A stretch of DNA of 64,000 nt from Kitasatospora papulosa (GTDB lineage: Bacteria; Actinomycetota; Actinomycetes; Streptomycetales; Streptomycetaceae): positions 62,001-126,000 of the forward strand of contig NZ_JNYQ01000007.1 in assembly GCF_000717245.1 (NCBI RefSeq). Reading direction: 5' to 3'. Each line of letters starts with the position of its first letter. Position 1 is the first letter of the stretch. Positions 1-7,270 of the stretch are shown here, in pieces. The position numbers were made by a program, and so were the translations under genes. The notes beneath the pieces are model-generated. The model did not search any database and had not been told where the DNA came from. It worked only from the letters and a program-made list of their open reading frames with translations.

Positions 1-276
1 GTCACCCGAACCGCTGCGCAGCAGCATGAACGCGCCGAACGCGAAGAGGGCGGCCGAGACCAGCTTGACGATCCAGTCGGGCAGCAGGCCGATCAGCCCA
101 CCCGCTCCGACGGCGATGGCGACGTGCACGATGAACGCGGACGAGGTGCCGAACCAGACGTAGAGCGGCCGCATACGGGTGCCCATGGCCAGTGAGGCGA
201 ACATCGTCTTGTCGGGGAGCTCCGCGAGGAAGATCAGGCCGAAGGCGGTGAGGATCGCCAGGAGGTCGAGATGCAT
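1..276 (-). CDS. GDT1/TMEM165 (UPF0016) family cation exporter, partial
   Basis: Only the first 92 codons are inside the window; the gene runs off the left edge. The protein starts MHLDLLAILT and carries the family signature ELPDKT at residues 19-24 (family pattern E-x-G-D-K-T/S), followed by a second hydrophobic stretch ending near residue 88. Members are inner-membrane Mn2+/Ca2+ exporters built from two inverted repeats, each with one such motif; only the first repeat is visible here. The ATG at 276 is preferred because the signature lies at the usual distance from the N-terminus, although the ribosome binding site is weak. The Mn2+ riboswitch directly upstream supports manganese as the substrate. 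Family call firm, exact ion inferred. Confidence 0.88.
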   Translation of the reverse strand, partial: MHLDLLAILTAFGLIFLAELPDKTMFASLAMGTRMRPLYVWFGTSSAFIVHVAIAVGAGGLIGLLPDWIVKLVSAALFAFGAFMLLRSGSGD

Positions 277-362
277 TCCGGGTGGCTTTCTGTGTGAGCC
301 GGGCCCCGGGGCCTTTCGCGAAGCGCCACTCGGGCTCCTACGGAGGACCACTCGGCCCGGCA

Positions 363-395
363 TGACGGCGGCGCCCGCAGGGCGCGGGCGTGTCA
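363..395 (-). promoter_or_regulatory. GC hairpin in the riboswitch expression platform
   Basis: Just 3' of the aptamer on the minus strand there is a hairpin with 7-bp arms CGCCCGC (372-378) and GCGGGCG (384-390), flanked by TGAC/GTCA (363-366 and 392-395). It has no U-tract, as is usual for Streptomyces terminators. It could be the switchable terminator or anti-terminator element. That role is inferred from position only. Confidence 0.45.
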
Positions 396-403
396 TACCT
401 GAC

Positions 404-502
404 CGAAGGTCTCGCCCACCCGTAAGGATCTACGAGCCCGGCCACCGGGAACCCGGGGGCTCCAGTGTGTCGACGACCGGTTTGCGGGGCTACTCCCCTT
501 CG
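404..502 (-). promoter_or_regulatory. yybP-ykoY manganese riboswitch aptamer upstream of the GDT1 exporter
   Basis: Read on the minus strand, the region begins CGAAGGGGAGTAGCC and ends GGGCGAGACCTTCG. These are the two conserved loops of the yybP-ykoY class: GGGGAGUAG (L1) and GCGAGACC (L3). The flanking CGAAGG and CCTTCG form a perfect 6-bp P1 stem (497-502 with 404-409), and the aptamer is about 99 nt, the usual size. An internal GTCGTCGAC segment also resembles known members. This class senses Mn2+ and typically controls exporters such as the gene downstream. The whole 277-594 interval is otherwise non-coding: riboswitch, expression platform, and the leader of the divergent gene at 595. 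Confidence 0.88.
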
Positions 503-594
503 CAGCCGTCAACGATACCCCATCGGACCTGCGGCTGAGAGGGTCGGTACAGTCCTGGGGTGATCGTCCGCACCGTCCCCGGGAGTGCCCCCGC

Positions 595-1005
595 ATGAGC
601 CGCCGCCCCCGCAAGGCCGCCGGAACGGGGCCGTCCCGGCCCACGGTGAGTGTCTGCCGGGGCTGCTGCTGCGGCACCCCGAAGATCCCGGGCGTGGACC
701 ACGCCGGACAGCTCGCGCAGCTGCGCGGCGCGCTGGACGGCGCCGCCACCGTGCGGGCGGTGGAGTGCCTGGACGCCTGCGAGCACGGCAACGTCGTCGT
801 CGTGCAGCCCTCGGCCGAGGGCCGCCGCGCCGGCGGCCGTCCCGTCTGGCTCGGGCTGGTCAACGATCCGCAGGCCGTCGCCGACATCGCCACGTGGGCC
901 GGGCAGGGAGGGCCCGGCATCGTGGACCCGCCGGAGATCCTGGACCTGTACGCCTTCAGCCCGTCCCGCCGTATCCGGGCCGGACTGGAGGAGAAGGAGT
1001 CCTAG
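595..1005 (+). CDS. (2Fe-2S) ferredoxin-domain protein, thioredoxin-like fold
   Basis: A 136-residue soluble protein. The cysteine pattern CRGCCCGT (residues 21-28) followed by C58 and C62 in ECLDACEHGN matches the thioredoxin-like [2Fe-2S] ferredoxin family of actinobacteria, in which two pairs of cysteines hold one cluster. No partner oxidoreductase is adjacent, so the electron donor and acceptor are unknown. The ATG at 595 has GGGAG eight bases upstream. It is convergent with the sirtuin gene and divergent from the GDT1 exporter. The arginine-rich N-terminus is probably disordered. An electron-transfer or iron-sulfur carrier role is family knowledge; the precise role is unknown. Confidence 0.8.
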   Translation: MSRRPRKAAGTGPSRPTVSVCRGCCCGTPKIPGVDHAGQLAQLRGALDGAATVRAVECLDACEHGNVVVVQPSAEGRRAGGRPVWLGLVNDPQAVADIATWAGQGGPGIVDPPEILDLYAFSPSRRIRAGLEEKES

Positions 1006-1042
1006 AGCCCCGGGCCGGCGCGTTCCGCTCCGCCCGACCGCG

Positions 1043-1759
1043 TCAGGACAGCCGTGCCAGCAGTGCGGGCAGCGCCGTCCCGATGGGCTCGCGGACCGTC
1101 TCCTCGGCCAGCTCGTCGTACGGCGTCGGCTCCGCGTTCATCACGACGAGCCGGGCCCCGTGTTCCACCGCGACACCCGCCAGCGAGGCCGCGGGCTGCA
1201 CCTGGAGCGTCGTCCCCACCGCGATGAACACCTCGCTCGCCTTGGCGATCGCCATCGCCTCCGCCAGCACCCGGGGATCCAGGCGCTCGCCGAACATCAC
1301 CGTCGCCGGCTTCAGGACGCCGCCGCAGACCGAGCAGGGAGGGTCCGCTTCCCCCGCCTCGACCCGGGCCAGCGCCTCCTCCATCTCCGACCGGGCGTGG
1401 CAGCGGGTGCAGACCACCTCGCGTGCCGTGCCGTGGAGTTCGACGACCTTACGGGCGGACAGCCCCGCCCGCTGGTGCAGTCCGTCGACGTTCTGCGTGA
1501 TCACCCGGACCGGGGTGCCCGACCGTTCGAGCGCGGCCACCGCACGATGGGCGGCGTTCGGTTCGGCGTTCCACGCCCCGGCGTCGCGGCGCATCAGCCA
1601 GGAGCGGCGCCGGATGTCCGGATCGGCCATGTAGAAGTCGTACGTGACGAGCTTCTCCGCCTCCGGATCCTTCCGCCAGAGTCCCTGCGGACCGCGGTAG
1701 TCGGGAATGCCGGAGTCCGTGGAGACGCCGGCGCCGCTGAGGATGGCGACGAGAGTCAT
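1043..1759 (-). CDS. NAD-dependent protein deacylase, Sir2 (sirtuin) family
   Basis: A 238-residue sirtuin. Visible signatures are the NAD-binding GAGVSTDSGIPDYRG near the N-terminus, TQNVDGLHQRAG with the catalytic histidine nearby (VELHGTA), and a structural zinc site of two CxxC pairs (CTRC and CSVC). The length fits a minimal catalytic domain. Sirtuins remove acyl groups from lysines of cytoplasmic enzymes such as acyl-CoA synthetases and release nicotinamide. The ATG at 1759 precedes the first beta strand directly. It is transcribed alone and is divergent from the small VapB-like gene, with 70 nt between them. Acetyl versus succinyl preference cannot be read from the sequence with confidence. 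Confidence 0.93.
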   Translation of the reverse strand: MTLVAILSGAGVSTDSGIPDYRGPQGLWRKDPEAEKLVTYDFYMADPDIRRRSWLMRRDAGAWNAEPNAAHRAVAALERSGTPVRVITQNVDGLHQRAGLSARKVVELHGTAREVVCTRCHARSEMEEALARVEAGEADPPCSVCGGVLKPATVMFGERLDPRVLAEAMAIAKASEVFIAVGTTLQVQPAASLAGVAVEHGARLVVMNAEPTPYDELAEETVREPIGTALPALLARLS

Positions 1760-1829
1760 GGCCCGAGCCTACGGACGGGACCGTCCCGCCGCGATGACAT
1801 TTCCGCCGGCACCCCATAAGGTCCGGCCC

Positions 1830-2054
1830 ATGGCCAAGGTCAACGTCAGTCTGGACGCGGAACTCGTCGTGGAAGTCATGGTGCTCGCGGGCGTCGGCAG
1901 TCCGCAGGACGCCGTGGAGGCGGTCGTACGCGACTACATCGCGCGCGGACACCGCACCGAGGCGCGGGCCGCCGCGCAGGACGACGCGCGGGCCGCCGCG
2001 CAGGACGACGCGCGGAGGGAGGCCGACGCCAGGCCGCAGGACCCCCAGGGCTGA
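1830..2054 (+). CDS. Small VapB-like (ribbon-helix-helix type) protein with repetitive tail
   Basis: A 74-residue protein. The first ~40 residues (MAKVNVSLDAELVVEVM, then a helix-turn-helix-like GSPQDAVEAVVRDYIARG) resemble type II antitoxins of the VapB/RHH group, which use an N-terminal strand for DNA contact. The tail holds an eight-residue duplication, AAAQDDAR twice, and is highly charged. No toxin gene (PIN domain) lies next to it: the following gene is a NUDIX hydrolase on the other strand only 4 nt away. It is therefore an orphan antitoxin-like regulator or a domesticated remnant. The start at 1830 is chosen because upstream in-frame codons would fall in the sirtuin promoter region. 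Confidence 0.6.
   Translation: MAKVNVSLDAELVVEVMVLAGVGSPQDAVEAVVRDYIARGHRTEARAAAQDDARAAAQDDARREADARPQDPQG
1962..2015 (+). repeat. 24-bp tandem duplication inside the VapB-like gene
   Basis: The unit GCGCGGGCCGCCGCGCAGGA plus four further bases occurs twice in direct tandem (1962-1985 and 1986-2009), followed by the first bases of a third copy. Because the unit is 24 bp it adds eight residues in frame. It is likely to vary in copy number between strains. Confidence 0.8.
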
Positions 2055-2058
2055 CCCC

Positions 2059-2553
2059 TCACGCCGGGACCCGTGCGCCGTCCTCCAGTTCGACCGTTCC
2101 CTCGCCGGAGTCCAGTGCCTCCAGCGCCGCGGCGACACGCGGCCCCAGCCGGCCCGGCAGGAGTCCGGCGAGGTCGGCGCGGTCCACCAGCCGCCAGGAG
2201 AGGAGTTCGTCCTCCTGGATCCGGATGGCGTCGAACTGCGCCTGCTCCAGGACACCGCCGTCGTAGACGTAGGCGACGATCGGAGGACGTGCCGGACCGC
2301 GTGTCCAGTCGACCGCGAGCAGCCGGCCCGGCGCGAGGTCGAGGCCGATCTCCTCCGCCGTCTCCCGGCGCGCGGCCTGCCGGGGACTCTCGCCGTCACC
2401 CGACTCGATGGTCCCGCCGGGCAGCGCCCAGCCCTCCCGGTAGTTCGGCTCGACGAGCAGGACCCGCCCCCGCCCGTCGCGGAAGAGGGTGGCGGCCCCG
2501 GCCAGCACGCGGGGGAGTCCTGCGATGTAGGTGGCGTAGTCAGAGGTGGTCAC
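2059..2553 (-). CDS. NUDIX hydrolase
   Basis: A 164-residue protein with a NUDIX box running from GGTIESGDGE to RRETAEEIGL around residues 45-70. The catalytic REx2EExG core is intact; the loop between the first glycine and first glutamate is two residues longer than the canonical spacing. NUDIX enzymes hydrolyse nucleoside diphosphates linked to other groups; the substrate here is not predictable. The chosen start is the GTG at 2553 (VTTSDYAT); a much longer open frame continues upstream only as antisense of the glycerate kinase gene. It is divergent from glycerate kinase and convergent with the VapB-like gene, with a 4-nt gap. Confidence 0.88.
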   Translation of the reverse strand: MTTSDYATYIAGLPRVLAGAATLFRDGRGRVLLVEPNYREGWALPGGTIESGDGESPRQAARRETAEEIGLDLAPGRLLAVDWTRGPARPPIVAYVYDGGVLEQAQFDAIRIQEDELLSWRLVDRADLAGLLPGRLGPRVAAALEALDSGEGTVELEDGARVPA

Positions 2554-2665
2554 AGGGGCAGCGTAGGGGCCCCGCACGTGGTTTCGGACAGCCATGGGCA
2601 GATCAGGGGTGGTCCCGATAGGGTCGGGGCGGCGCGACTGCCTGTTCGAGAGCAAGGGATGCAAG

Positions 2666-3799
2666 GTGACGGACGGAGCAGTGATGGAGACCCCCCACGT
2701 GCTCGTGGCGGCGGACAAGTTCAAGGGCTCGCTGACGGCCGTGCAGGTCGCGGAGCGGGTGACGGCCGGGCTGCGGCGCGTGGTACCCGGGGCGAGGGTG
2801 GAGACCCTGCCCGTCGCGGACGGCGGGGACGGCACGGTCGCCGCGGCGGTGGCAGCCGGGTTCGAGCGCCGGGAGGCGCGGGTGACCGGCCCGCTGGGGA
2901 CCCCGGTCACGGCGGCGTACGCGGTGCGCGACACCACCGCGGTGGTGGAGATGGCCGAGGCCTCCGGCCTCCAGCACCTGCCCGCAGGGGAGTTCGCCCC
3001 GCTCACGGCGACGACGTACGGCTCCGGGGAACTGCTGGCCGCCGCCCTCGACGCGGGAGCCCGGACGATCGTCTTCGGTGTCGGCGGCAGCGCCACGACG
3101 GACGGTGGCGCGGGCATGCTCTCCGCGCTCGGGGCGCGGTTCCTGGACGTCGACGGCAAGCCCGTGGCCGCGGGTGGCGCCGCACTCGCGGAGCTGGCCG
3201 AGGCCGACCTGACGGGGCTCGACCCCCGGCTCGCGGACGTCGACCTGATCCTGGCCAGCGACGTGGACAACCCGCTCACCGGCCCCAAGGGCGCACCCGA
3301 GGTCTACGGACGCCAGAAGGGGGCCACCGAGGACGACATCGCGGTCCTCGACGCCGCACTCGTCCACTACGCCTCCGTGCTCGGACCCGGGACCGCGGAG
3401 CTGCCCGGAGCCGGCGCCGCCGGAGGGATCGGCTACGGCGCGCTGGTCGCGCTCGGCGCACGCTTCAGGCCCGGCATCGAGGTCATGCTCGACGTCCTGG
3501 GCTTCGCCCCCGCGCTGGCCCGCGCGACGCTCGTCGTGACCGGCGAGGGCTCGCTCGACGAACAGACACTGCACGGCAAGGCTCCGGCGGGCGTCGCCGC
3601 CGCGTCGCGCACCGCCGGAGTGGAGACCGTCGCCGTGTGCGGACGCCTCGCCCTGCCGCCGGAGGCCCTCGTCCGGGCCGGTATCAGCCGGGCCTACGCC
3701 CTCACGGATCTCGAACCGGACCCCGCCGTCTGCATGGCGCAGGCCGGGCCCCTGCTGGAACGCGCGGCCGAGGCGATCGCCCGCGACTTCCTTTCCTGA
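2666..3799 (+). CDS. Glycerate kinase (GlxK/GarK family)
   Basis: About 377 residues, the normal length of the family. Near the N-terminus it has VAADKFKGSL, then VADGGDGTV and FGVGGSATTDGG, and near the C-terminus VTGEGSLDEQT, all typical of the two-domain glycerate kinase fold. It phosphorylates glycerate in the cytoplasm and links glyoxylate metabolism to glycolysis. The GTG at 2666 (VTDGAVMETPH) has AAGGGA seven bases upstream. The ATG at 2684 is an alternative, and the ATG at 2594 would give an N-terminus not seen in the family. It stands alone, convergent with the PucR-type regulator downstream. A link to that regulator through purine or allantoin breakdown is speculation. Confidence 0.9.
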   Translation: MTDGAVMETPHVLVAADKFKGSLTAVQVAERVTAGLRRVVPGARVETLPVADGGDGTVAAAVAAGFERREARVTGPLGTPVTAAYAVRDTTAVVEMAEASGLQHLPAGEFAPLTATTYGSGELLAAALDAGARTIVFGVGGSATTDGGAGMLSALGARFLDVDGKPVAAGGAALAELAEADLTGLDPRLADVDLILASDVDNPLTGPKGAPEVYGRQKGATEDDIAVLDAALVHYASVLGPGTAELPGAGAAGGIGYGALVALGARFRPGIEVMLDVLGFAPALARATLVVTGEGSLDEQTLHGKAPAGVAAASRTAGVETVAVCGRLALPPEALVRAGISRAYALTDLEPDPAVCMAQAGPLLERAAEAIARDFLS

Positions 3800-3875
3800 C
3801 GCACCGTCACGAGGGGGAGTCCGCCGGGCTCCTCCTCACCGTGCGGCACCCAGCCCAGGAGTCGGCTTCGCGGGC

Positions 3876-4595
3876 TCACGGGTGCGGTGCCGTCAGCCTG
3901 AAGGCGTCCAGCGCCAGCATCATCTCGATCAGTTCCCGCGGCCGTGACAGCGACCTCGAGGTCAGCCGCTCCAGCCGCCGCAGGCGGTTGAGCACGGTGT
4001 TGCGGTGGCAGTACAGGCGCCCCGCCGCCCTCCCCGCCGAACCGCCGCACTCCAGCCACGCCTCCAGCGTCCGCACCAGCAGCGCCCGGTCCGCCGGGTC
4101 CAGCTCCAGCAACGGGCCGAAGACGTCCGCGACCAGCCGTGCCGACAGCTCCGGCTGGCTCACCACCAGCGCCGTGGGAAGCCTGTCCTCCAGCCGCACG
4201 ATCTCCGTCGTCCCCGGCGGACACGTCAGCAGCGCCAGTTCGGCCAGCCGGCGCGCGGCCCCCACCTCCACCAGGCCGTCCGCCACCGGGCCGATGCCAC
4301 CGGGCCCCGGGCAGCACCGCACCAACAGGGCGACGAGCGCCGCCGGATCCCGGTCGCCCAGGGCGACGACGACGCACTCGCGGTCCGCCCGCCTCCGCCG
4401 GAGGAACCGCAGACCGTCCGCCTCCATCGCCACACCCGCCGGCCCGCCCAGGCCCGCCCGCAGCACGGCGACCGCGTAACGGCCCCGCTCCGGCAGGTCC
4501 AGACCGCTCGCCGCACGTGCCGCGAGGCCCGGATCCGGCCGGCCCTCCAGCAGCGCGTCGAGCAGCGCTCCGCCCCGCTCGTCACCGCGCCGCAT
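3876..4595 (-). CDS. PucR/CdaR-type helix-turn-helix regulator, short form
   Basis: A 239-residue regulator. The C-terminal ~60 residues form the PucR-type helix-turn-helix: TLEAWLECGGSAGRAAGRL, then YCHRNTVLNRLRRLERL. The preceding region is a GGDEF-like/CdaR middle domain; the N-terminal purine-catabolism sensor domain of full-length PucR is absent. The ATG at 4595 has GGGAG eight bases upstream, so the longer open frame beginning near 4715 is not used. It is divergent from the liv operon (217 nt between starts), which makes it the likely local regulator of that operon. The inducer is unknown; because regulator and importer are paired it may be the imported substrate. Confidence 0.8.
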   Translation of the reverse strand: MRRGDERGGALLDALLEGRPDPGLAARAASGLDLPERGRYAVAVLRAGLGGPAGVAMEADGLRFLRRRRADRECVVVALGDRDPAALVALLVRCCPGPGGIGPVADGLVEVGAARRLAELALLTCPPGTTEIVRLEDRLPTALVVSQPELSARLVADVFGPLLELDPADRALLVRTLEAWLECGGSAGRAAGRLYCHRNTVLNRLRRLERLTSRSLSRPRELIEMMLALDAFRLTAPHP

Positions 4596-4768
4596 GTCGT
4601 CGCTCCCGTCCCGCAGCCGAGCCGTCCATGGCTGGTGAGGATGCCACCGGCCGCCCCGGGGACGGCGGCGCACCACCTCCCTCTGTGCACGCGCACAACG
4701 GGGCCCTTCGAACACTGGTCACCCGCAGCGAGTGCGCCCGGGGCCGTGGACGCGCGCCCCGCCCGCTG

Positions 4769-4794
4769 CTGGTCTGTGGCACCACGACGACCAG
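4769..4794. promoter_or_regulatory. Nested inverted repeat just upstream of livF
   Basis: CTGGTC (4769-4774) and GACCAG (4789-4794) form an outer pair around an inner GTGG-CA-CCAC (4776-4785). It sits 18 nt before the livF start, next to the AAGGAGGAGG ribosome binding site. It could be the operator of the divergent PucR-type regulator or an mRNA hairpin affecting translation. No direct evidence for either. Confidence 0.4.
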
Positions 4795-4812
4795 ACGGAA
4801 GGAGGAGGACGC

Positions 4813-5610
4813 ATGGCAACGCTCGAGATCCGCGAACTGTCCGTGGGCTACGGCCCGGTACGGGCCCTGCGCGACGTCTCCGTCGACGTGCCGGCCGGTG
4901 CGATCACCGCGGTGCTCGGCGGCAACGGCGCCGGCAAGACCACGCTGCTGCGGGCCGTGTCGCGGACCCTCGGCTTCCACCGCGGGACGGGCACGGGCAC
5001 CATCCGCCTCGACGGCCGCCCCCTGGACGGGATGCGTCCCGCCGAGGTGGTGGCGGCCGGAGTGATCCAGGTACCGGAAGGCCGGCAGGTGTTCGCCCGG
5101 ATGACGGTGGCGGACAACCTGCGGGCCGGCGCACTCGGGGCACGCGGCGGCCGCAGGGCCGCGGCCACCGCCCTGCACCGCGTCCACGAACTGTTCCCGG
5201 TGCTCGCCCAGCGCGCGCACCAGCGCGCCGGGCTGCTGTCCGGGGGCGAGCAGCAGATGCTGGCCATGGGCCGGGCCCTGATGGCCGCGCCCCGCCTGCT
5301 GCTCCTGGACGAGCCGTCCCTCGGCCTCGCCCCGCTGATGGCGGCCAGGATCGCCGAGACGATCCAGGAGATCAACGCCGGCGGCACCTCGGTGATGCTC
5401 GTCGAGCAGAACGCCGCCATCGCGCTGCGGCTCGCCTCCACGGCGTACGTCCTGGACGTCGGCGAGGTCGCGCTCGACGGCCCCGCCGACGAGCTCGCCG
5501 CCTCCGACGAGGTGCGCCGCCGCTATCTCGGCGTCGTCGACGAGACGGCCGCCGAGGACGCGGCACAGGCGGAAGGCATCACCCGCACGCTGAGCAGGTG
5601 GTCCGCGTGA
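4813..5610 (+). CDS. livF: Branched-chain amino acid-type ABC transporter, ATP-binding protein LivF
   Basis: 265 residues. Walker A GGNGAGKTT (residues 36-44), signature LSGGEQQ, and Walker B LLLLDEPSLGL with the following VEQN switch region identify a LivF-type ATPase. It hydrolyses ATP at the membrane to drive import through the LivH-LivM channel. The ATG at 4813 follows a very strong AAGGAGGAGG site. It is the first gene of a five-gene operon; the gene order F-G-H-M-K, with the ATPases first and the binding protein last, differs from the more usual binding-protein-first layout. The downstream gene starts inside the last codons (GTGA overlap). Substrate could be branched-chain amino acids, an amide or urea. 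Confidence 0.93.
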   Translation: MATLEIRELSVGYGPVRALRDVSVDVPAGAITAVLGGNGAGKTTLLRAVSRTLGFHRGTGTGTIRLDGRPLDGMRPAEVVAAGVIQVPEGRQVFARMTVADNLRAGALGARGGRRAAATALHRVHELFPVLAQRAHQRAGLLSGGEQQMLAMGRALMAAPRLLLLDEPSLGLAPLMAARIAETIQEINAGGTSVMLVEQNAAIALRLASTAYVLDVGEVALDGPADELAASDEVRRRYLGVVDETAAEDAAQAEGITRTLSRWSA

Positions 5611-6383
5611 CGACCTCCCCGGCCCCTCTCACCGTGCGCGACGTGACCGTGCGCTTCGCCGGGCTCACCGCCCTCGACACGGTGTCCTTCACCGTCGAAC
5701 CGGGCAGTGTGCACGCCGTCATCGGACCCAACGGCGCCGGCAAGTCCACCACCTTCAACGTGCTCTCCGGCGTCTACCGCGCCACCTCGGGCAGCGTGCA
5801 CCTCGGTGCCACCGAACTCACCGGACTCGCCCCGCACCGGATCGCCGGCCTCGGCGTGGCCCGTACCTTCCAGAACCTGGCCCTGCCGCCGCACGCCACC
5901 GTCGCCGAGAGCCTCATGCTCGGCCGGCACCGGCTCACCCGCGCCGGGTTCGTGGCCGCCGGGCTGAGGCTGCCCTCCGCGACCCGGGAGGCCCGACGCC
6001 ACCTCGAACGGGTCCGGGAGATCGCGGGGTTCATCGGCCTCGACAAGGAACTCGACTTTCCCGCGGGCGCCCTCCCGTACGGCAAGCAGAAGCTCGTCGA
6101 GCTCGGCCGCGCCCTGTGCATGGAGCCCGAGGTCCTGCTCCTGGACGAGCCCATCGCGGGCATGACCGCCGACGAGCGCCGCCGCACCGCGGCCGTCGTC
6201 GCCGGTGTGCGCGACAGCCTCGGCATCTCGATCGTCATGGTCGAGCACGACATGGGGGTGGTGATGCGGCTCGCGGACGCGGTGACCGTACTCGACTTCG
6301 GACGCAGGATCGCGGGTGGCACGCCCGCCGAGGTGCAGAACGACCCGGCCGTCGTGCAGGCCTACCTGGGGGCACAGGAATGA
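5607..6383 (+). CDS. livG: Branched-chain amino acid-type ABC transporter, ATP-binding protein LivG
   Basis: 258 residues, starting at GTG 5607, which overlaps the livF stop codon. Walker A GPNGAGKST is at residues 40-48. The ABC signature is the degenerate form LPYGKQKLVELGRAL that is normal for LivG proteins, and Walker B is VLLLDEP with GMTADE after it. The switch histidine follows in VEHDMG. Together with LivF it forms the heterodimeric motor on the cytoplasmic face. The gene is translationally coupled on both sides: GTGA overlap with livF and ATGA overlap with livH. Confidence 0.93.
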   Translation: MTTSPAPLTVRDVTVRFAGLTALDTVSFTVEPGSVHAVIGPNGAGKSTTFNVLSGVYRATSGSVHLGATELTGLAPHRIAGLGVARTFQNLALPPHATVAESLMLGRHRLTRAGFVAAGLRLPSATREARRHLERVREIAGFIGLDKELDFPAGALPYGKQKLVELGRALCMEPEVLLLDEPIAGMTADERRRTAAVVAGVRDSLGISIVMVEHDMGVVMRLADAVTVLDFGRRIAGGTPAEVQNDPAVVQAYLGAQE

Positions 6384-7270
6384 CCACCTTCATCGAACTC
6401 CTCCTCGGCGGCCTGTCCATCGGATCGGTCTACGCACTGATCGCCCTGGGCTTCGTCGTCATCTTCAAGGCGACCGAGGTCGTCAACTTCGCCCACGCCT
6501 CACTGCTCCTGGCGGGCGGATACGTCACCGCCGTGCTCCACGACGACATCGGCTTCTGGCCCGCGCTCGGCGTCGGGATCGCGGGCGCGGCCGTCGTCGG
6601 TTCGGCGGTCGAGTTCCTCGTCATGCGCCGCTACCGGGGGAGCGACCAGAGCGTCCTGGCCATCGTCACCATCGGCGTGGACATCCTCCTCACCACCGAA
6701 CTCGTCCGGCGCATGGGGACGGACGTCATGGCGCTGGGCGACCCGTGGGGCGACGACGTCGTCACCGTCGGGGGTGTCACCCTCGCCGAGACGAGGATCG
6801 CGGCGTTCCTCGTCGCGGGGCTGCTGATCACGGTGTTCCTGCTCGCCTTCCGCTTCACCTCGTGGGGCGTCTCCATGCGGGCCGCCGCCGAGAACCCGCA
6901 GACCGCCGCGCTGATGGGCATCCGCCTCGGCAGGGTCTCCCTCTCCGCCTGGGCGGTCGCCGGGGCACTCGCCGCCGTCGCCGCGCTCTTCCTCACCGTG
7001 TTCCCGACCCCGGGCCTGGAACGGGCCACCTCACTCGCCGCGCTCAAGGCGTTCCCCGCCGCGATCCTCGGCGGTCTCGACTCGACGACCGGGGCACTCG
7101 TCGGAGGACTCGTCGTCGGCGTCACCGAGTCACTCGCCACCGGCTACCAGAGCGACCTCTCCTTCCTCGGACGCGGCATCGGAGACCTCGCGCCGTACCT
7201 GGTGATGGTGGTCGTCCTGCTCGTCCGGCCGGCGGGACTCTTCGGTACGAAGGAGCTGTCCCGTGTCTGA
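6380..7270 (+). CDS. livH: Branched-chain amino acid-type ABC transporter permease LivH
   Basis: 296 residues, strongly hydrophobic with about eight membrane segments. The N-terminus LLLGGLSIGSVYALIALG and the motif NFAHASLLLAGGY are typical of LivH permeases, and the cytoplasmic loop MRAAAENPQTAALMGI is the site that contacts the ATPase. The ATG at 6380 overlaps the livG stop codon. The protein forms one half of the transmembrane channel with LivM. Downstream livM begins eight bases before this gene ends, so the two permease subunits are likely made in equal amounts. Confidence 0.92.
   Translation: MTTFIELLLGGLSIGSVYALIALGFVVIFKATEVVNFAHASLLLAGGYVTAVLHDDIGFWPALGVGIAGAAVVGSAVEFLVMRRYRGSDQSVLAIVTIGVDILLTTELVRRMGTDVMALGDPWGDDVVTVGGVTLAETRIAAFLVAGLLITVFLLAFRFTSWGVSMRAAAENPQTAALMGIRLGRVSLSAWAVAGALAAVAALFLTVFPTPGLERATSLAALKAFPAAILGGLDSTTGALVGGLVVGVTESLATGYQSDLSFLGRGIGDLAPYLVMVVVLLVRPAGLFGTKELSRV

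Noticed and set aside
2578..4479. 633-codon plus-strand open frame rich in Arg and Gly
   Set aside because: It runs in a shifted frame through glycerate kinase and antisense to the PucR-type gene; composition is that of a GC-rich shadow frame.
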